DNA of 41,261 nt from Jaenimonas drosophilae (Eukaryota; Euglenozoa; Kinetoplastea; Trypanosomatida; Trypanosomatidae), in contig JASAON010001500.1 of NCBI GenBank assembly GCA_030849065.1, forward strand, positions 1 to 41,261, given 5' to 3'. Made by a program: the position numbers and the translations under genes. The stretch's first letter is position 1, and each line of letters starts with the position of its first letter. This document shows, one piece after another, positions 18,927-28,411 of the stretch. Under the pieces are notes generated by a model that did no database searches, was not told the DNA's origin, and worked only from the letters and a program-made list of their open reading frames with translations.

Positions 18927-18949
18927 ACACACACACACACACACACACA
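18927..18949 (+). repeat. CA dinucleotide repeat
   Basis: About 11 AC units lie between the splice acceptor and the start codon of the DHHC gene, followed by a short ACAG repeat. Confidence 0.9.
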
Positions 18950-19011
18950 GACAGACAGTGTCTGACTATTTCTTGAACCTACTTCTTTCTTCTCATCTCA
19001 ATACTTTCACG

Positions 19012-20358
19012 ATGAGGCGTCCTGTGTTGGGGCAGTGGTACAGCGTTATTTGTCCTGTGTGCTGTGCCAACTGCACCTTCGACTGCAAGAGCACCTCAAC
19101 CTACGGTATTCAGTGCACCTCATGCGCCACCATGATTGACCTGCGCCAGCCCGGCGTTCCTCTCCCCAAGGGAGATAATGGAGCTCTCCCGGATCAGGTG
19201 TTCGGGAGCTCCGGGGTGGAGTACGCGCGAGAAGTGGAGGAGTCTGGCGGCCTCTCCGCCAGCGCCCAAGTGAATTTGCTCGTGAATGAAATTGAGGTGG
19301 AGAAGGAGAAGTCGATGCCCAAGAAGATGTCCGCCGAGACGCAACAGGCCTACTCCGTGCAGAAGTACCAGGCCATCGCCGAGAAGTTTTCACTCTTCTA
19401 CCCAATTACCTACTTCATTGAGTACCTCCTCTTTGGCCGCAAGGTAGATGCCAAGATTGGGCACGTCCGCATCTTCCGTCGCAAGCTTCCCTTCTTTGGC
19501 TACGTCAACTTCCCGGCCTCCCAGACCACCACGAGCTTCGCCGCACCGGTGGCCTACACAACCATCTCTTTCCTTGGTGTGTTGTGGTTCTTCAACCTAA
19601 TCAACGAGGATTGGATCTCCTTCTACCGCCACATGGAGTACTGCACCATCTCCCTCTTCTACATCCTCGTCTTTTACCTGAGCTACAGCGACCCGGGCTT
19701 CATCACGCCGGGCTACGTGGAGGACAGCGAAACGGGAAGACTGACAGATGAACTCACCTTGAAGGATATTGAAACAACACAACGTGAGAGCCGCTGGGAA
19801 CCGGTGAATGGGGTGCCGATGGAACGCAAGTGGTGCTCCACCTGCGAGATGTACCGCCCTCCCCGTGCAGCTCACTGCTACCTCTGCGGCCTTTGCTGTC
19901 TGGACCACGACCACCACTGCACCGTTATTGGCGTCTGCGTCGGTCGACGCAACATTGAGGCCTTTGCCGTCTTCGTCACCATGGCCACCCTCTCCGTTGC
20001 CATTCCGAGCTACGTCATTCTCATGTCCTACTACTTCCACCGCGACAAACTTCTTGATTGGCAGTTGTACACAAGCATCGTCCTCCTCATTCCCATGGTG
20101 TTCTTCTCAATTGTGCTCTCTGGTACGGCGGTCAGCATGTGGCAGACCATCGTCCTCGAGGCGACCACACGTGAGCGGCTGATGCACGTCTACGCCAACA
20201 AGGTGAACCCCTTCTCACGCGGCATGATCCGCAACTCCTGGTACCACCTCACCCGTCGTCAGGAGCCATCCATGTTCTCCGACGACTTCGTGAAGCGGTG
20301 CGAGATGCGCTACGAACAAAAGAAGCTCGGAACAGGTAAAACCGTTACATGCCTATAA
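19012..20358 (+). CDS. DHHC palmitoyltransferase with N-terminal Cys-rich module
   Basis: A 448-residue membrane enzyme that attaches palmitate to cysteines of cytosolic proteins. Four membrane helices are visible at about 177-199, 210-226, 317-341 and 350-377. After the second comes the family DPG motif (SDPGFITPG). The cytosolic Cys-rich domain reads CSTCEMYRPPRAAHC...C and ends with the catalytic Asp300-His301-His302-Cys303. The usual PW after DHHC is replaced by TV and the usual Asn before CVG is Val. The TTxE motif is intact (TTRE, 385-388). An extra module at residues 14-38 has seven cysteines, including CPVC and CTSC, and may bind zinc. The frame extends upstream to a GTG; ATG 19012 is the first methionine. 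Substrates and membrane location are unknown. Confidence 0.92.
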   Translation: MRRPVLGQWYSVICPVCCANCTFDCKSTSTYGIQCTSCATMIDLRQPGVPLPKGDNGALPDQVFGSSGVEYAREVEESGGLSASAQVNLLVNEIEVEKEKSMPKKMSAETQQAYSVQKYQAIAEKFSLFYPITYFIEYLLFGRKVDAKIGHVRIFRRKLPFFGYVNFPASQTTTSFAAPVAYTTISFLGVLWFFNLINEDWISFYRHMEYCTISLFYILVFYLSYSDPGFITPGYVEDSETGRLTDELTLKDIETTQRESRWEPVNGVPMERKWCSTCEMYRPPRAAHCYLCGLCCLDHDHHCTVIGVCVGRRNIEAFAVFVTMATLSVAIPSYVILMSYYFHRDKLLDWQLYTSIVLLIPMVFFSIVLSGTAVSMWQTIVLEATTRERLMHVYANKVNPFSRGMIRNSWYHLTRRQEPSMFSDDFVKRCEMRYEQKKLGTGKTVTCL

Positions 20359-20745
20359 GGAGGATGAGTGGGCTCGGTGGGCGACGTCGTCGTTGACTGT
20401 GGCTCACAGAACGATGTTTGCGGTAGATACAACCTTCACATGATGTTGGCTGGCTTGGCTCCATTACCCCTCCCCCTCCCTCCTCGAATTGCATCCGCAA
20501 CAACGATGCTGCTTTTTTGTGTGGATGACTGGGCAGATGCGCTGCTGTCGTCAAGAAGATTCACGATGAGAGCTGCGATGCCGTGCCGCGTGGTACCAAT
20601 TTTTGTTTGTAGTGGTTAAGAGATTGTTGTGGGGGCTCTACTTTGAGTCATGGTGGTGTCTATGCGTCACCATCACCACCTCTGCCAGTAACATGACATA
20701 CTTTCATCTTTTTTTTTTTTCATCATCATGTCTCAAGTTAGGTAG
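20359..20745 (+). other. intergenic region before BMS1
   Basis: This 387 nt region includes CT-rich text near 20457-20485, a T tract at about 20707-20720 and the BMS1 acceptor at its very end. No gene is seen. Confidence 0.5.
20701..20745 (+). promoter_or_regulatory. trans-splice acceptor directly at the BMS1 start
   Basis: The T tract is followed by AG at 20736-20737, 20740-20741 and 20744-20745, so the 5' UTR would be only 0-8 nt. An ATG at 20728 opens five codons and stops at TAG 20743-20745, immediately before the main ATG in the same frame; it is removed if any of these AGs is used. Confidence 0.55.
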
Positions 20746-23700
20746 ATGGAGGACGAGCAGAAGAACAAGGCCCACAAGGGCAAGACCGTCGGCAACAAGG
20801 CAGCCAAGAAGGATGCGCTCAAGAAGAAGCGCTCGGGCATCGACCTCGAGCCCAACCGCGGCAGCAACTTGAAGGCTTTCCAAGGACCATCGTCTGGCAG
20901 TCACAAGGGCCAAAAATTTTTACGCAGCGTCGAGAAGCGTGAGTCAGCCCTGCATCTTCCCACGGTGGATAAGACGCTGCGCCACATTGTAGCGGAACCT
21001 CCGCTGCTCGTGGCGGTGGTGGGCCCGCCCGGTGTGGGAAAGAGCACACTCATCCGCTCCATGGTGAAGTTTTACAGCAATCGCAACCTGCAGAGTGTGC
21101 GTGGGCCCATCACCGTCGTGGCGGGCAAGACCCGACGCCTCACCTTCATTGAGTGCCCCAACACGCTCTCTGCCATGTGTGATGTGGCCAAGACGGCAGA
21201 CCTCATTCTGCTCATGGTGGACGGCAACTTTGGTTTTGAGATGGAGACCTTCGAGTTCCTCAACATTGCTCAGGTGCACGGCTTCCCCAAGATGTTTGGC
21301 ATCGTGAGTCATCTTGATCAGCTCAAGACGGGGAAGGCGCTGAAGAAGCGCAAGAAGTTTCTGCGCCATCGCTTTTGGCACGAGGTGGCTGCCGGCGCAA
21401 AGATCATGTGCTTGGCCCCAATGATTCATAGCCTCTACCGCCCCACTGATGTGCTCAATCTGCATCGCCTTCTCATCTGCGTGGAGCCCAAGATCCAGGC
21501 CTGGCGAAACACCCACAGCTGCATCCTCATGGATCGTCACGAGGATATCACCAACCCAGACGTGGTGGCGGCAGACAGCAACTGCAACCGAAGCATCGCC
21601 TTCTACGGTTATGCGCGTGGACGACCCATCAAGACGGGCCAGCTCGTACACATCCCCGGCCTTGGCGATTTTCCCATTCATCACCTCTCGCACCAGGATG
21701 ATCCATGCCAAGTGGATGGTTTTGGCGACTTGAAGAGCCAAGGCCATCGTATGCGCCACTTGAGCATGAAGCAGAAGAAGCTCTACGCACCTTACTGCGA
21801 TGTTGGTGGTATCACCTACGATGATGATGCGATTTATGTGCAACAGGATGCGGAGATGGGGGCGATTCAACGCAGTGGTGAGGGTGTGGAGCTGCTTCAT
21901 GAGCTGCAGAGGGCGGAGCCGATGGATGTGTCGGCGGCCCGTCTGGAGGTGATGCGTCGCCCGGTTGTGTTCCGCCACGAAGATACGATGGAGCTCGAGA
22001 TGGATGAGGTGCGGGCACCATCCAACAGCAGCAGCGAAGAGGATGACGATGAGGACTACGATGATGAACCCGCACGTGCTGGCCAACCATCACTGGCCGA
22101 TTTTGGTGAGCGTGAGGAATCCGGCGAGGAGGATGCCAACGAGGATGACGACGGAACCTTAGCTCCGCGATTGCGCAATGCTGCTGATTCCATCCGACTC
22201 TCCGTGCCGCACCATGCGTGGATGGATGGGGAGGAAGCCAACATGAGCCTTGTACGTATGTTGAAGGATCTCTGCGTCACCGGCAAGTGGGCCGAAGACG
22301 GCGATGCCCCTGACGCTGAGGAAGATGGCGAGGCGGTGGATGAGAACAGCAAAGGCTACGAAAGTGATGATGAAGATTTTGAGGCGGAGGCGCGCGGCAC
22401 GAAACCGCTCTCCTGCCACAGCGACGGCGCCGAGGAGGGGCCCTCTCCATCTGACGACGATGATGATGATGATGAGAGCAACGACGGTGAGCGGGCCGAC
22501 GCCACAGTGGCTCGTCGCCACGACGCCCTCGCCGGCCTCTCACACAGCGGCTCACGTTCTGGCGGTGATGCATCGTCGTGGTCTGCCTTCATGGCACCCG
22601 GTGGCTCCTCTTCCTCAGCTGCACGTCGAACACGTACAGCGAAGGACGACGAGGACGACGATTATAACATCCTCGATGATGATGAGGATGAGGATGGGGA
22701 GGGCGGTGAGGTCTCTGGCGCTCCACGTCGTGCCGCTGATGAGGATGAAGAGCTCAATGATCTTGTCTCTGGCTTTCTCAACAACACCACGGAGGGGTCT
22801 GGCAAGACGAAGGAGGAGGATGCCATCCGCTTCTACGACCCTAATGCACGCCGTCAGGCGGCAGTGGATGACGGTGATGAGGTGGAGGAGGCGGTGGCCA
22901 ACCAAGACTCTCTCACTGAGGAACAGGAGAAGCTTCTGCAGAGGAAGATGGCCAAGAAGGCTGCCTTCGACGAGGACTACGATGCCGGCACCGGCAAGAG
23001 CATGACGTACAGCCACCTCAACAAGCTCAATCGCAAGGCACAGGAGGTGAAGGAGCGCATCGACGACGCCCTCCGGGATGTTGGTGAGGAGGTGGAGCAG
23101 AAGATTCAGCTCGTTGGCTACTTCAGTGGCCTTTACATCCGCTTCGTTGTGCAGGACGTACCCGTGGAATTCGTGCGCTGCTTCAATCCATGCACCCCAC
23201 TCATTGCCGGTGGTGTAAATCCTGGCGAGGATGAATACACCATCGTCCACGCCAAGATTAAGCGCCATCGTTGGTACCCCAAGGTTCTCAAGGCACAAGA
23301 TCCGCTCCTTCTCTCCATTGGCTGGCGACGCATCCAGACGCAGCCCATCTTCGCCACCGACGACCCCAACGGACGTTGCCGCTACCTCAAGTACTCCCCA
23401 CTGCACATGCACTGCAATGCCGCCTTCTACGCCCCAGTGGCACCCGCCAACACCGGTTTCTTGGCGATTCCTGTGCGCGACCAACGCACGACGAACTTCC
23501 GCATCAGCTGCACGGGCTACACCGTGGGCAACGATGTTACCACTGACATTGTGAAGAAGCTGAAACTCACGGGTACGCCCGCCAAGATTGAGAAGACGAC
23601 GGTTTTCGTGAAGGGCATGTTTAATAGCGACGTGGAGGCGGCCAAGTTTGTCGGGGCGAAGCTCAAGTCCGTCGCGGGCATCCGCGGTATCATCAAGTCG

Positions 23701-24336
23701 GTGCTGAAGGGGAAGCAGGGCCTTGTGCGTGCCACCTTTGAGGATAAGATCCTTCCCTCAGACATCGTCTTCATTCGTGCGTGGAAGGGCGTTCAGCCAC
23801 CGAAGTACTGTGCGATGCAGCGCAATTTGGTGGACCCCGAGTGGGTCGGCATGCGTACGATGCGTGAGCTGCGCATCGATTATGGGGTTCCCTTGCCACA
23901 GAATGCGGATTCTGAATACCGCGAGATCAAACGCCGCCACCGTGGTGATGAAGATGCCGCAGCCTCCAAGAAGGTTCTCATCTCACGTAACATGCGCATG
24001 CAGCTCCCCTTTGATATGAAGGAGGAGTACATCCCTGTGGCACGTACCTCCGCAATGCAGGAACGCATCCAGGGTGCAGTGACGATTGTGCCTGAGCGTC
24101 GTGAGCAGCGACGCCGTGCGTTGCTTGACACCTTTGAGGACCGCGCAGACGCCATGACGCGCAAGAAGGATGAAGCAAAGAAGCGCGCGCGTGTGCGGGC
24201 CGCCAGTGAGGCAGCCAAGGAGAATGAGGTGTACCTGCAGGGTCTGAAGAAGGCAAAGAAGGAAACGGCACGTCGGGCAGAGTTCCGTTCGCAGCACAAG
24301 TCTCGCTCCCATGGCAAGTCTGCGTCCTCGTCGTAA
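20746..24336 (+). CDS. BMS1: ribosome biogenesis GTPase BMS1
   Basis: A 1196-residue nucleolar GTPase of the small-subunit processome, needed for 40S maturation together with Rcl1. The basic N-terminus (KNKAHKGKTVGNKAAKK) is typical. The P-loop GPPGVGKST lies at 93-101, followed by RGPITVVAGKTRRLTFIEC, DLILLMVDGNFGFEMETFEFLN and GIVSHLDQL, which match the Bms1/Tsr1 GTPase pattern. The middle, about 420-750, is very acidic and Ser-rich. The C-terminal part carries the AARP2CN/Bms1-C region with GYFSGLYIRFVV, RWYPKVLKAQDPLLLSIGWRR and VKGMFNSDVEAAKFVG. The end is basic (KKAKKETARRAEFRSQHK). Length is close to that of yeast Bms1 (1183 residues). Nearby BCP1 is also linked to ribosome biogenesis, though adjacency in kinetoplastids has little meaning. 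Confidence 0.96.
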   Translation: MEDEQKNKAHKGKTVGNKAAKKDALKKKRSGIDLEPNRGSNLKAFQGPSSGSHKGQKFLRSVEKRESALHLPTVDKTLRHIVAEPPLLVAVVGPPGVGKSTLIRSMVKFYSNRNLQSVRGPITVVAGKTRRLTFIECPNTLSAMCDVAKTADLILLMVDGNFGFEMETFEFLNIAQVHGFPKMFGIVSHLDQLKTGKALKKRKKFLRHRFWHEVAAGAKIMCLAPMIHSLYRPTDVLNLHRLLICVEPKIQAWRNTHSCILMDRHEDITNPDVVAADSNCNRSIAFYGYARGRPIKTGQLVHIPGLGDFPIHHLSHQDDPCQVDGFGDLKSQGHRMRHLSMKQKKLYAPYCDVGGITYDDDAIYVQQDAEMGAIQRSGEGVELLHELQRAEPMDVSAARLEVMRRPVVFRHEDTMELEMDEVRAPSNSSSEEDDDEDYDDEPARAGQPSLADFGEREESGEEDANEDDDGTLAPRLRNAADSIRLSVPHHAWMDGEEANMSLVRMLKDLCVTGKWAEDGDAPDAEEDGEAVDENSKGYESDDEDFEAEARGTKPLSCHSDGAEEGPSPSDDDDDDDESNDGERADATVARRHDALAGLSHSGSRSGGDASSWSAFMAPGGSSSSAARRTRTAKDDEDDDYNILDDDEDEDGEGGEVSGAPRRAADEDEELNDLVSGFLNNTTEGSGKTKEEDAIRFYDPNARRQAAVDDGDEVEEAVANQDSLTEEQEKLLQRKMAKKAAFDEDYDAGTGKSMTYSHLNKLNRKAQEVKERIDDALRDVGEEVEQKIQLVGYFSGLYIRFVVQDVPVEFVRCFNPCTPLIAGGVNPGEDEYTIVHAKIKRHRWYPKVLKAQDPLLLSIGWRRIQTQPIFATDDPNGRCRYLKYSPLHMHCNAAFYAPVAPANTGFLAIPVRDQRTTNFRISCTGYTVGNDVTTDIVKKLKLTGTPAKIEKTTVFVKGMFNSDVEAAKFVGAKLKSVAGIRGIIKSVLKGKQGLVRATFEDKILPSDIVFIRAWKGVQPPKYCAMQRNLVDPEWVGMRTMRELRIDYGVPLPQNADSEYREIKRRHRGDEDAAASKKVLISRNMRMQLPFDMKEEYIPVARTSAMQERIQGAVTIVPERREQRRRALLDTFEDRADAMTRKKDEAKKRARVRAASEAAKENEVYLQGLKKAKKETARRAEFRSQHKSRSHGKSASSS

Positions 24337-24726
24337 GAATGGATCTACGTACCACATGTGTGGCGTGTGTATGTGTGTGCTGCTCTCACAAGCACACACC
24401 ACGACGCCGTTGGTACAACCAAAGATAACAACATCAGCATTAAAAGTTCTTTTCTTTTTTCACTTCTGCGATTCATCCATTTCCGTCAATGAGTGGTGTC
24501 ATGCTGCTCAACGATGGATGTGGTCGAGGGTCTCCTTTCTCCAACGAGTAATTGATCATGAAACAACAAATGATGATGATGATGATGATGGGGGGCTCTT
24601 CACCATGCGTGGGATGCTCTCATACGTGCACTCCCTATGTGTTGTGGTTCTTCATGTATGTTGTACCTGATCATATCATCTTCTTGTTTCAAACATACGT
24701 CTTCTGTAAAGGCACCAAGAAAAGAG
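24337..24726 (+). other. intergenic region before the FAM86-like gene
   Basis: This 390 nt region carries a seven-unit ATG trinucleotide run at 24570-24590 and the acceptor of the next gene. An in-frame ATG at 24637 lies upstream of the acceptor and is probably not in the mature mRNA. Confidence 0.5.
24676..24711 (+). promoter_or_regulatory. trans-splice acceptor for the FAM86-like gene
   Basis: T/C-rich sequence ends in CTGTAAAG with AG at 24710-24711. The first ATG after it is at 24727, in frame with the methyltransferase. Confidence 0.6.
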
Positions 24727-26256
24727 ATGCAGACCATGATGGTGGCTGCCAAGGAAGATGTTCGCCCTTCGATGCCGCCACTGGCTCTACTTCTGCTGCT
24801 TCAATCTGCGCCAGCAAGTACCATTCTGAATGCTTTTTCACAGGATTGCCAAACGTGGCTGCAGCAGCCATGGTGGAGCCCGTTGGCTCAGGCCTTCGCC
24901 GTGGATTTGCTACATCATCCGCTCATGGTGCAGCATCCTCCACGCCCCAGCACCATTTATGCCTTCACCAAGATGTACTTCAGCTGGCTGGAGAAGCACC
25001 ACGCAACGTGCGGAGATGATGCTCACGTGGATGATTTGGATGCTTTATCCTACTACACACCACGGACGTGCGTCTCAGACGATCCCGTTCATGAAGAACT
25101 CCTCACTGCCTTCATTGATGCCTCCGGAAGCTCTTCCATGAGTGGCCCCACGCGGGAGGATCTTATGTGCTGCAAGTCCTTCTTCCGCGGCGGCGTTCAT
25201 CAAGAAGAAGTGGAGGAAGGTGAGCCGTGTGCAACAACACTGCTCGATGCGGATCACTTTTGTGTGTTGCGCGTGGCGGCGGAGCAGTTCGTCAATGTGG
25301 GCCTCTCCTTGTGGCCGGCCGCCTTTGTGCTTGCGGAGCTCCTCGCGCAGGACTTCTCGCAGCACACCGATGCTCTTCTCCGATTTATCGTGCGTGGTGG
25401 CAGCTCCACACAGGCATCAAGGGGGTGTATTCGCATGTTGGAGCTCGGAGCTGGTGTTGGCCTTACTCCCATCTACTGCTCGCAACTCCCCATGTACGCG
25501 CGTCTTGTTGAGTCCTTTGTTCTGACGGATTATCAAGATATCCTCGTGGATAACATGGAGCACAACCTTCATCTTAACCGATGCGCATCTTCTGGTGAGA
25601 AGGGGGAGGTGCAGCATTGCGTAGAGCGCATGGATTGGATGGAGCTGGATGCGTGCCGCACGCTTCTTCACCAACACCGCAGCAATGTGGTGCTGGCTGC
25701 CGATTGCATCTACGATGCCTGCATCATCCCTGACTTGGCACGTGTGGTGAAGCTCGCCTTGGCGGAGGACGTGCCCAACACGGAGGGGGTGATACCGTCC
25801 TGCGTTGTTGTGCAGACGCATCGCCAAGCAAGCACAATGAAGATCTTCTTTGATGCGGCGCGCCAATATGCCACGGTACGCAGCTTCGCGGTGGTCTGTT
25901 ATACACCAGAGGCCATTGCCCATGGCGTGGAGAGGCAGCAGCTCGCTCCACTGGGCGATGCCTCTCGACGCACAAACAACGATGGAGTAGCAACGGCATT
26001 GCAACCCGCGGTTGTCTTGGCGGATGGCAGTCTGCGTGTTCTCCGCCCCGATTCTCACCTGTCGCGCTTGTGGTTTTGCCCATCGAGTACATTACCTGAG
26101 CCTGATGGCATCTCTCCCGAACATTTTGTGGAGGAAACGGTGGAGGTGGAAGAGATGCGTCTGTTGGATGCGTGGATCGGCCCCTTTCATACGAGTATGG
26201 CTGGGCTGATTGGGGTGCATCTCCTCCAGCCCATTGCTTCTACACCAATCGGATAA
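24727..26256 (+). CDS. FAM86/METTL21-type protein methyltransferase
   Basis: A 509-residue class I SAM-dependent methyltransferase of the lysine-methyltransferase group that includes EEF2KMT (FAM86, yeast Efm3) and METTL21/22. It has VGLSLWPAAFVLAELL before the catalytic fold (Trp196), the SAM-binding loop LELGAGVGL at 238-246, VLTDYQDILVDNMEHNL and AADCIYD at 324-330. The order and spacing match the family, whose targets are lysines of elongation factors and chaperones. The N-terminal 190 residues include STIYAFTKMYFSWLEKH, which resembles the helical FAM86 N-domain. The C-terminus has an extension beyond the fold. The frame also has an ATG at 24637, but a likely splice acceptor at 24711 lies after it, so I use 24727. 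The exact substrate, eEF2 or another protein, is not settled by sequence. Confidence 0.82.
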   Translation: MQTMMVAAKEDVRPSMPPLALLLLLQSAPASTILNAFSQDCQTWLQQPWWSPLAQAFAVDLLHHPLMVQHPPRPSTIYAFTKMYFSWLEKHHATCGDDAHVDDLDALSYYTPRTCVSDDPVHEELLTAFIDASGSSSMSGPTREDLMCCKSFFRGGVHQEEVEEGEPCATTLLDADHFCVLRVAAEQFVNVGLSLWPAAFVLAELLAQDFSQHTDALLRFIVRGGSSTQASRGCIRMLELGAGVGLTPIYCSQLPMYARLVESFVLTDYQDILVDNMEHNLHLNRCASSGEKGEVQHCVERMDWMELDACRTLLHQHRSNVVLAADCIYDACIIPDLARVVKLALAEDVPNTEGVIPSCVVVQTHRQASTMKIFFDAARQYATVRSFAVVCYTPEAIAHGVERQQLAPLGDASRRTNNDGVATALQPAVVLADGSLRVLRPDSHLSRLWFCPSSTLPEPDGISPEHFVEETVEVEEMRLLDAWIGPFHTSMAGLIGVHLLQPIASTPIG

Positions 26257-26643
26257 GCTGTAACCTGCTACATTTATTCCATCTGGTGAGACACACTCAT
26301 GCACCCATTGCATCTTGCCATGCATCTTCATTTACACAGACACCATGTATGCTTATTTCCTTCATTCTTGTATTTTGTAGGTATTCCGTAGTTTGACCTT
26401 GTGTGTGGTGGCCTTCTCCTTTGAAGTAAGGTTGGCACCGGTGAACTTCAGACACACACACACGCACGCACACGCACCACTTCACCCTCAGCCTTCTACT
26501 GAAGTTCCTGTGCGTGAGGCCATCTCCTTGACTTGGCACTAGTCCCGTGTGTTTGAGTGACAACGACACTCCACAAACACACACACATAAAACATCTCCC
26601 CAAGTTGTTTTTGCTTGTTAGCCCGCATCATATCATCTAGAGA
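26257..26643 (+). other. intergenic region before CFAP96
   Basis: This 387 nt region is rich in CA/CACG sequence (about 26450-26482 and 26573-26586) and ends in a T-rich tract with the CFAP96 acceptor. No gene is seen. Confidence 0.5.
26605..26621 (+). promoter_or_regulatory. trans-splice acceptor for CFAP96
   Basis: A T-rich run ends in TTGTTAG with AG at 26620-26621, giving a 22 nt 5' UTR. A second AG at 26639-26640 would leave only 3 nt. Confidence 0.65.
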
Positions 26644-27516
26644 ATGGTGTTCTCCATCCCATCCTACCTCTGCTGCGGCGATCGCCCCACTCGGGTCGTG
26701 GATGAACGTGCCAAGGGTGGCGTCTTTCTTGTCAGCCGGCCAAAGACGGGCACGATGCCCGACGCCCTCTTTCAAACCGAGCATCAATACATGTGGAATG
26801 GTGAACGTGGCGGCAATCTCGAGGCCATTCGTGCTAGACAGGCAATGGAGAGCAATAAGCGCAACCTCACCACGACGGGATTTGCCTACACCAGCCCACC
26901 CCAAAAGGCTGAGGGCCTCGGCTCCTACTTTGGCTGCGTGGATTCAACCCCGCTCGTGCACATGGCAGACTTCCCACAGCGTCGTGCCCCACCAGCGAAG
27001 CGAGAGTTGGGCCCACGTGGGGTATACACCTCACGCGGTAAGAAGGGCCGTGGATGGCAGTACCCGCACCTCGGCCTCACCGACTACGGAGACGACTACA
27101 TCGCCACCATCTACGACCAACCACGCATCAACGCCCGCGAGGATCGCAACCGCTGGGTGGCCAAGATGCCTGGGGAGCCCTTCCGCCCTGGTGGCCGTCG
27201 TGGCTTCACCTTCGACGAGAGCCTTGCCACCGGTGTATCCAAGTGCTACATGATGACCGCACCATTCCAGGAAAAACCACAACAAAAAGTCTTCCAGCAC
27301 TTCCGCATCGACCAACCCTGGCGCCCTGCTGGTTATGTAGAAGATAAGCCCACGGAGATGGAGTACTGGGAGGACCCGTATGGCGGCTACGACCCACGCG
27401 TTGATCCCAAGTCACGTATCCGCAAGGGAGAGCAGGAGTTGCGTGAGGCCTTCAAGCCGAGCTCCGCCAGTGATGTGTTCTGGTACACCCAATCCATCGC
27501 CCTGAAGCGGGTGTAG
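26644..27516 (+). CDS. CFAP96: cilia and flagella associated protein 96 homologue
   Basis: A 290-residue homologue of human C4orf47/CFAP96, a protein associated with axonemal and centriolar microtubules. Matching landmarks in order are GLGSYFG at 91-97, a Tyr-Thr-x-x-Gly-Lys-Lys-Gly block (YTSRGKKGRGW, starting at 128), a repeated FDE/Pro/Gly region containing GEPFRPGGRRGF, and FKPSSAS near 270. The protein is basic, rich in Gly, Pro, Tyr and Arg, and has no membrane segment, as expected for a microtubule-lattice protein. The organism must therefore build a flagellum. The N-terminus (MVFSIPSYLCCGD) differs from the human form. The assignment rests on motif order and would be firm with an alignment. 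Confidence 0.85.
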   Translation: MVFSIPSYLCCGDRPTRVVDERAKGGVFLVSRPKTGTMPDALFQTEHQYMWNGERGGNLEAIRARQAMESNKRNLTTTGFAYTSPPQKAEGLGSYFGCVDSTPLVHMADFPQRRAPPAKRELGPRGVYTSRGKKGRGWQYPHLGLTDYGDDYIATIYDQPRINAREDRNRWVAKMPGEPFRPGGRRGFTFDESLATGVSKCYMMTAPFQEKPQQKVFQHFRIDQPWRPAGYVEDKPTEMEYWEDPYGGYDPRVDPKSRIRKGEQELREAFKPSSASDVFWYTQSIALKRV

Positions 27517-28411
27517 AGATGGAGAAGGTGGGGTCGTGCGACGAACGAAACTTGGTGTGTGATATACCAAGGATGAAGATGGGTGATGATAGGCCTAGAT
27601 TCGATGCGTGTTGTGTGTGTGTGTGTTCCAACACGCGTGGCCGTTGTTCGTGTGGAGTTGAACGACAGGAATATGGCGCGTGCTTTTATTATCTCAATTT
27701 CTACGCTACCACAATCCTTCTTTTCACTCTTCTCCATCTACATGTTGTATGGTCGCAGCATCTCACCTCTCTTGTGGCACACACAAACAGATGAATCTCT
27801 GGCGATTTGAGTTATGTGGGTGCGGTGAGAAGATGCATTTTTTAAATTTTGGCCCACAGAGGTGGAGTCTTCGTGGTCGCGTTTGCGTCGTCCAGTGTTG
27901 GCCTGCCTTCATCATCTCCACCTTCACGTTAATCTTCGTCGCATCACGTACCACTCGCTAATTGTGGGTATGTACGTTGAGAGAAAGCTGAGAGTGTATG
28001 TGCGGAGAGAAGGAGATTGCTTGCTAGAGCTCCTGTTCGCCGATGTCGTTCGTGGTAGCTCCACGATATGCATGTATGTAGATAGCTGCGTATTCACTTC
28101 CGCTGCCTTTTGTTGAGGATCTCCTTTTGTGCTAAAAGGAAGATCGCCATACGCCACCCGCTGTCTGTGTTGGTGGTGTCGGAGGATGTATCGGGAGTGA
28201 TCCACTACAACTTCGTGTGCGGCATGCGTGAGTACGGGATGTGTACGTGCCCTACCCACTGCCACTCAAGCATCATGAAAATCTTATTTCTTTTCTTTTC
28301 ATCCTTTTCTTGCTTCATCAACCTAGGCTCCCCACACACACCAAGCTAGCACACGTGTAGGAGCACATTCACTCAGCATCAGTAAAGACATTCATCAACG
28401 ACGTGAGAAGA
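27517..28411 (+). other. 0.9 kb intergenic region before kinesin-14
   Basis: This region holds GT/TG-rich 3' UTR sequence and, near its end, a strong T/C tract with the kinesin acceptor. A 91-codon frame starting at 27519, two bases after the CFAP96 stop, is Cys/Leu-rich and has no acceptor of its own. Nothing else resembling a gene or structured RNA was seen. Confidence 0.5.
28286..28326 (+). promoter_or_regulatory. strong trans-splice acceptor for kinesin-14
   Basis: A long T/C tract ends in AACCTAG with AG at 28325-28326. The 85 nt 5' UTR has no ATG before 28412. Confidence 0.75.

Larger units (their letters stand above)
18505..19011 (+). other. intergenic region before the DHHC gene
   Basis: This 507 nt region has a GAT-type run at about 18541-18553 right after the stop, a T/C-rich region, and a CA repeat at 18927-18949 inside the 5' UTR of the next gene. 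No gene is seen. Confidence 0.5.

Noticed and set aside
24637..24726. A 30-codon N-terminal extension of the FAM86-like protein from ATG 24637
   Set aside because: A good pyrimidine tract and AG at 24710-24711 fall inside it, and the extension is Cys/Ser-rich sequence coded by that tract.
27519..27794. A 91-codon ATG frame directly after the CFAP96 stop
   Set aside because: It has no splice acceptor of its own, is Cys/Leu/Val-rich from GT-repeat sequence, and resembles no protein family.
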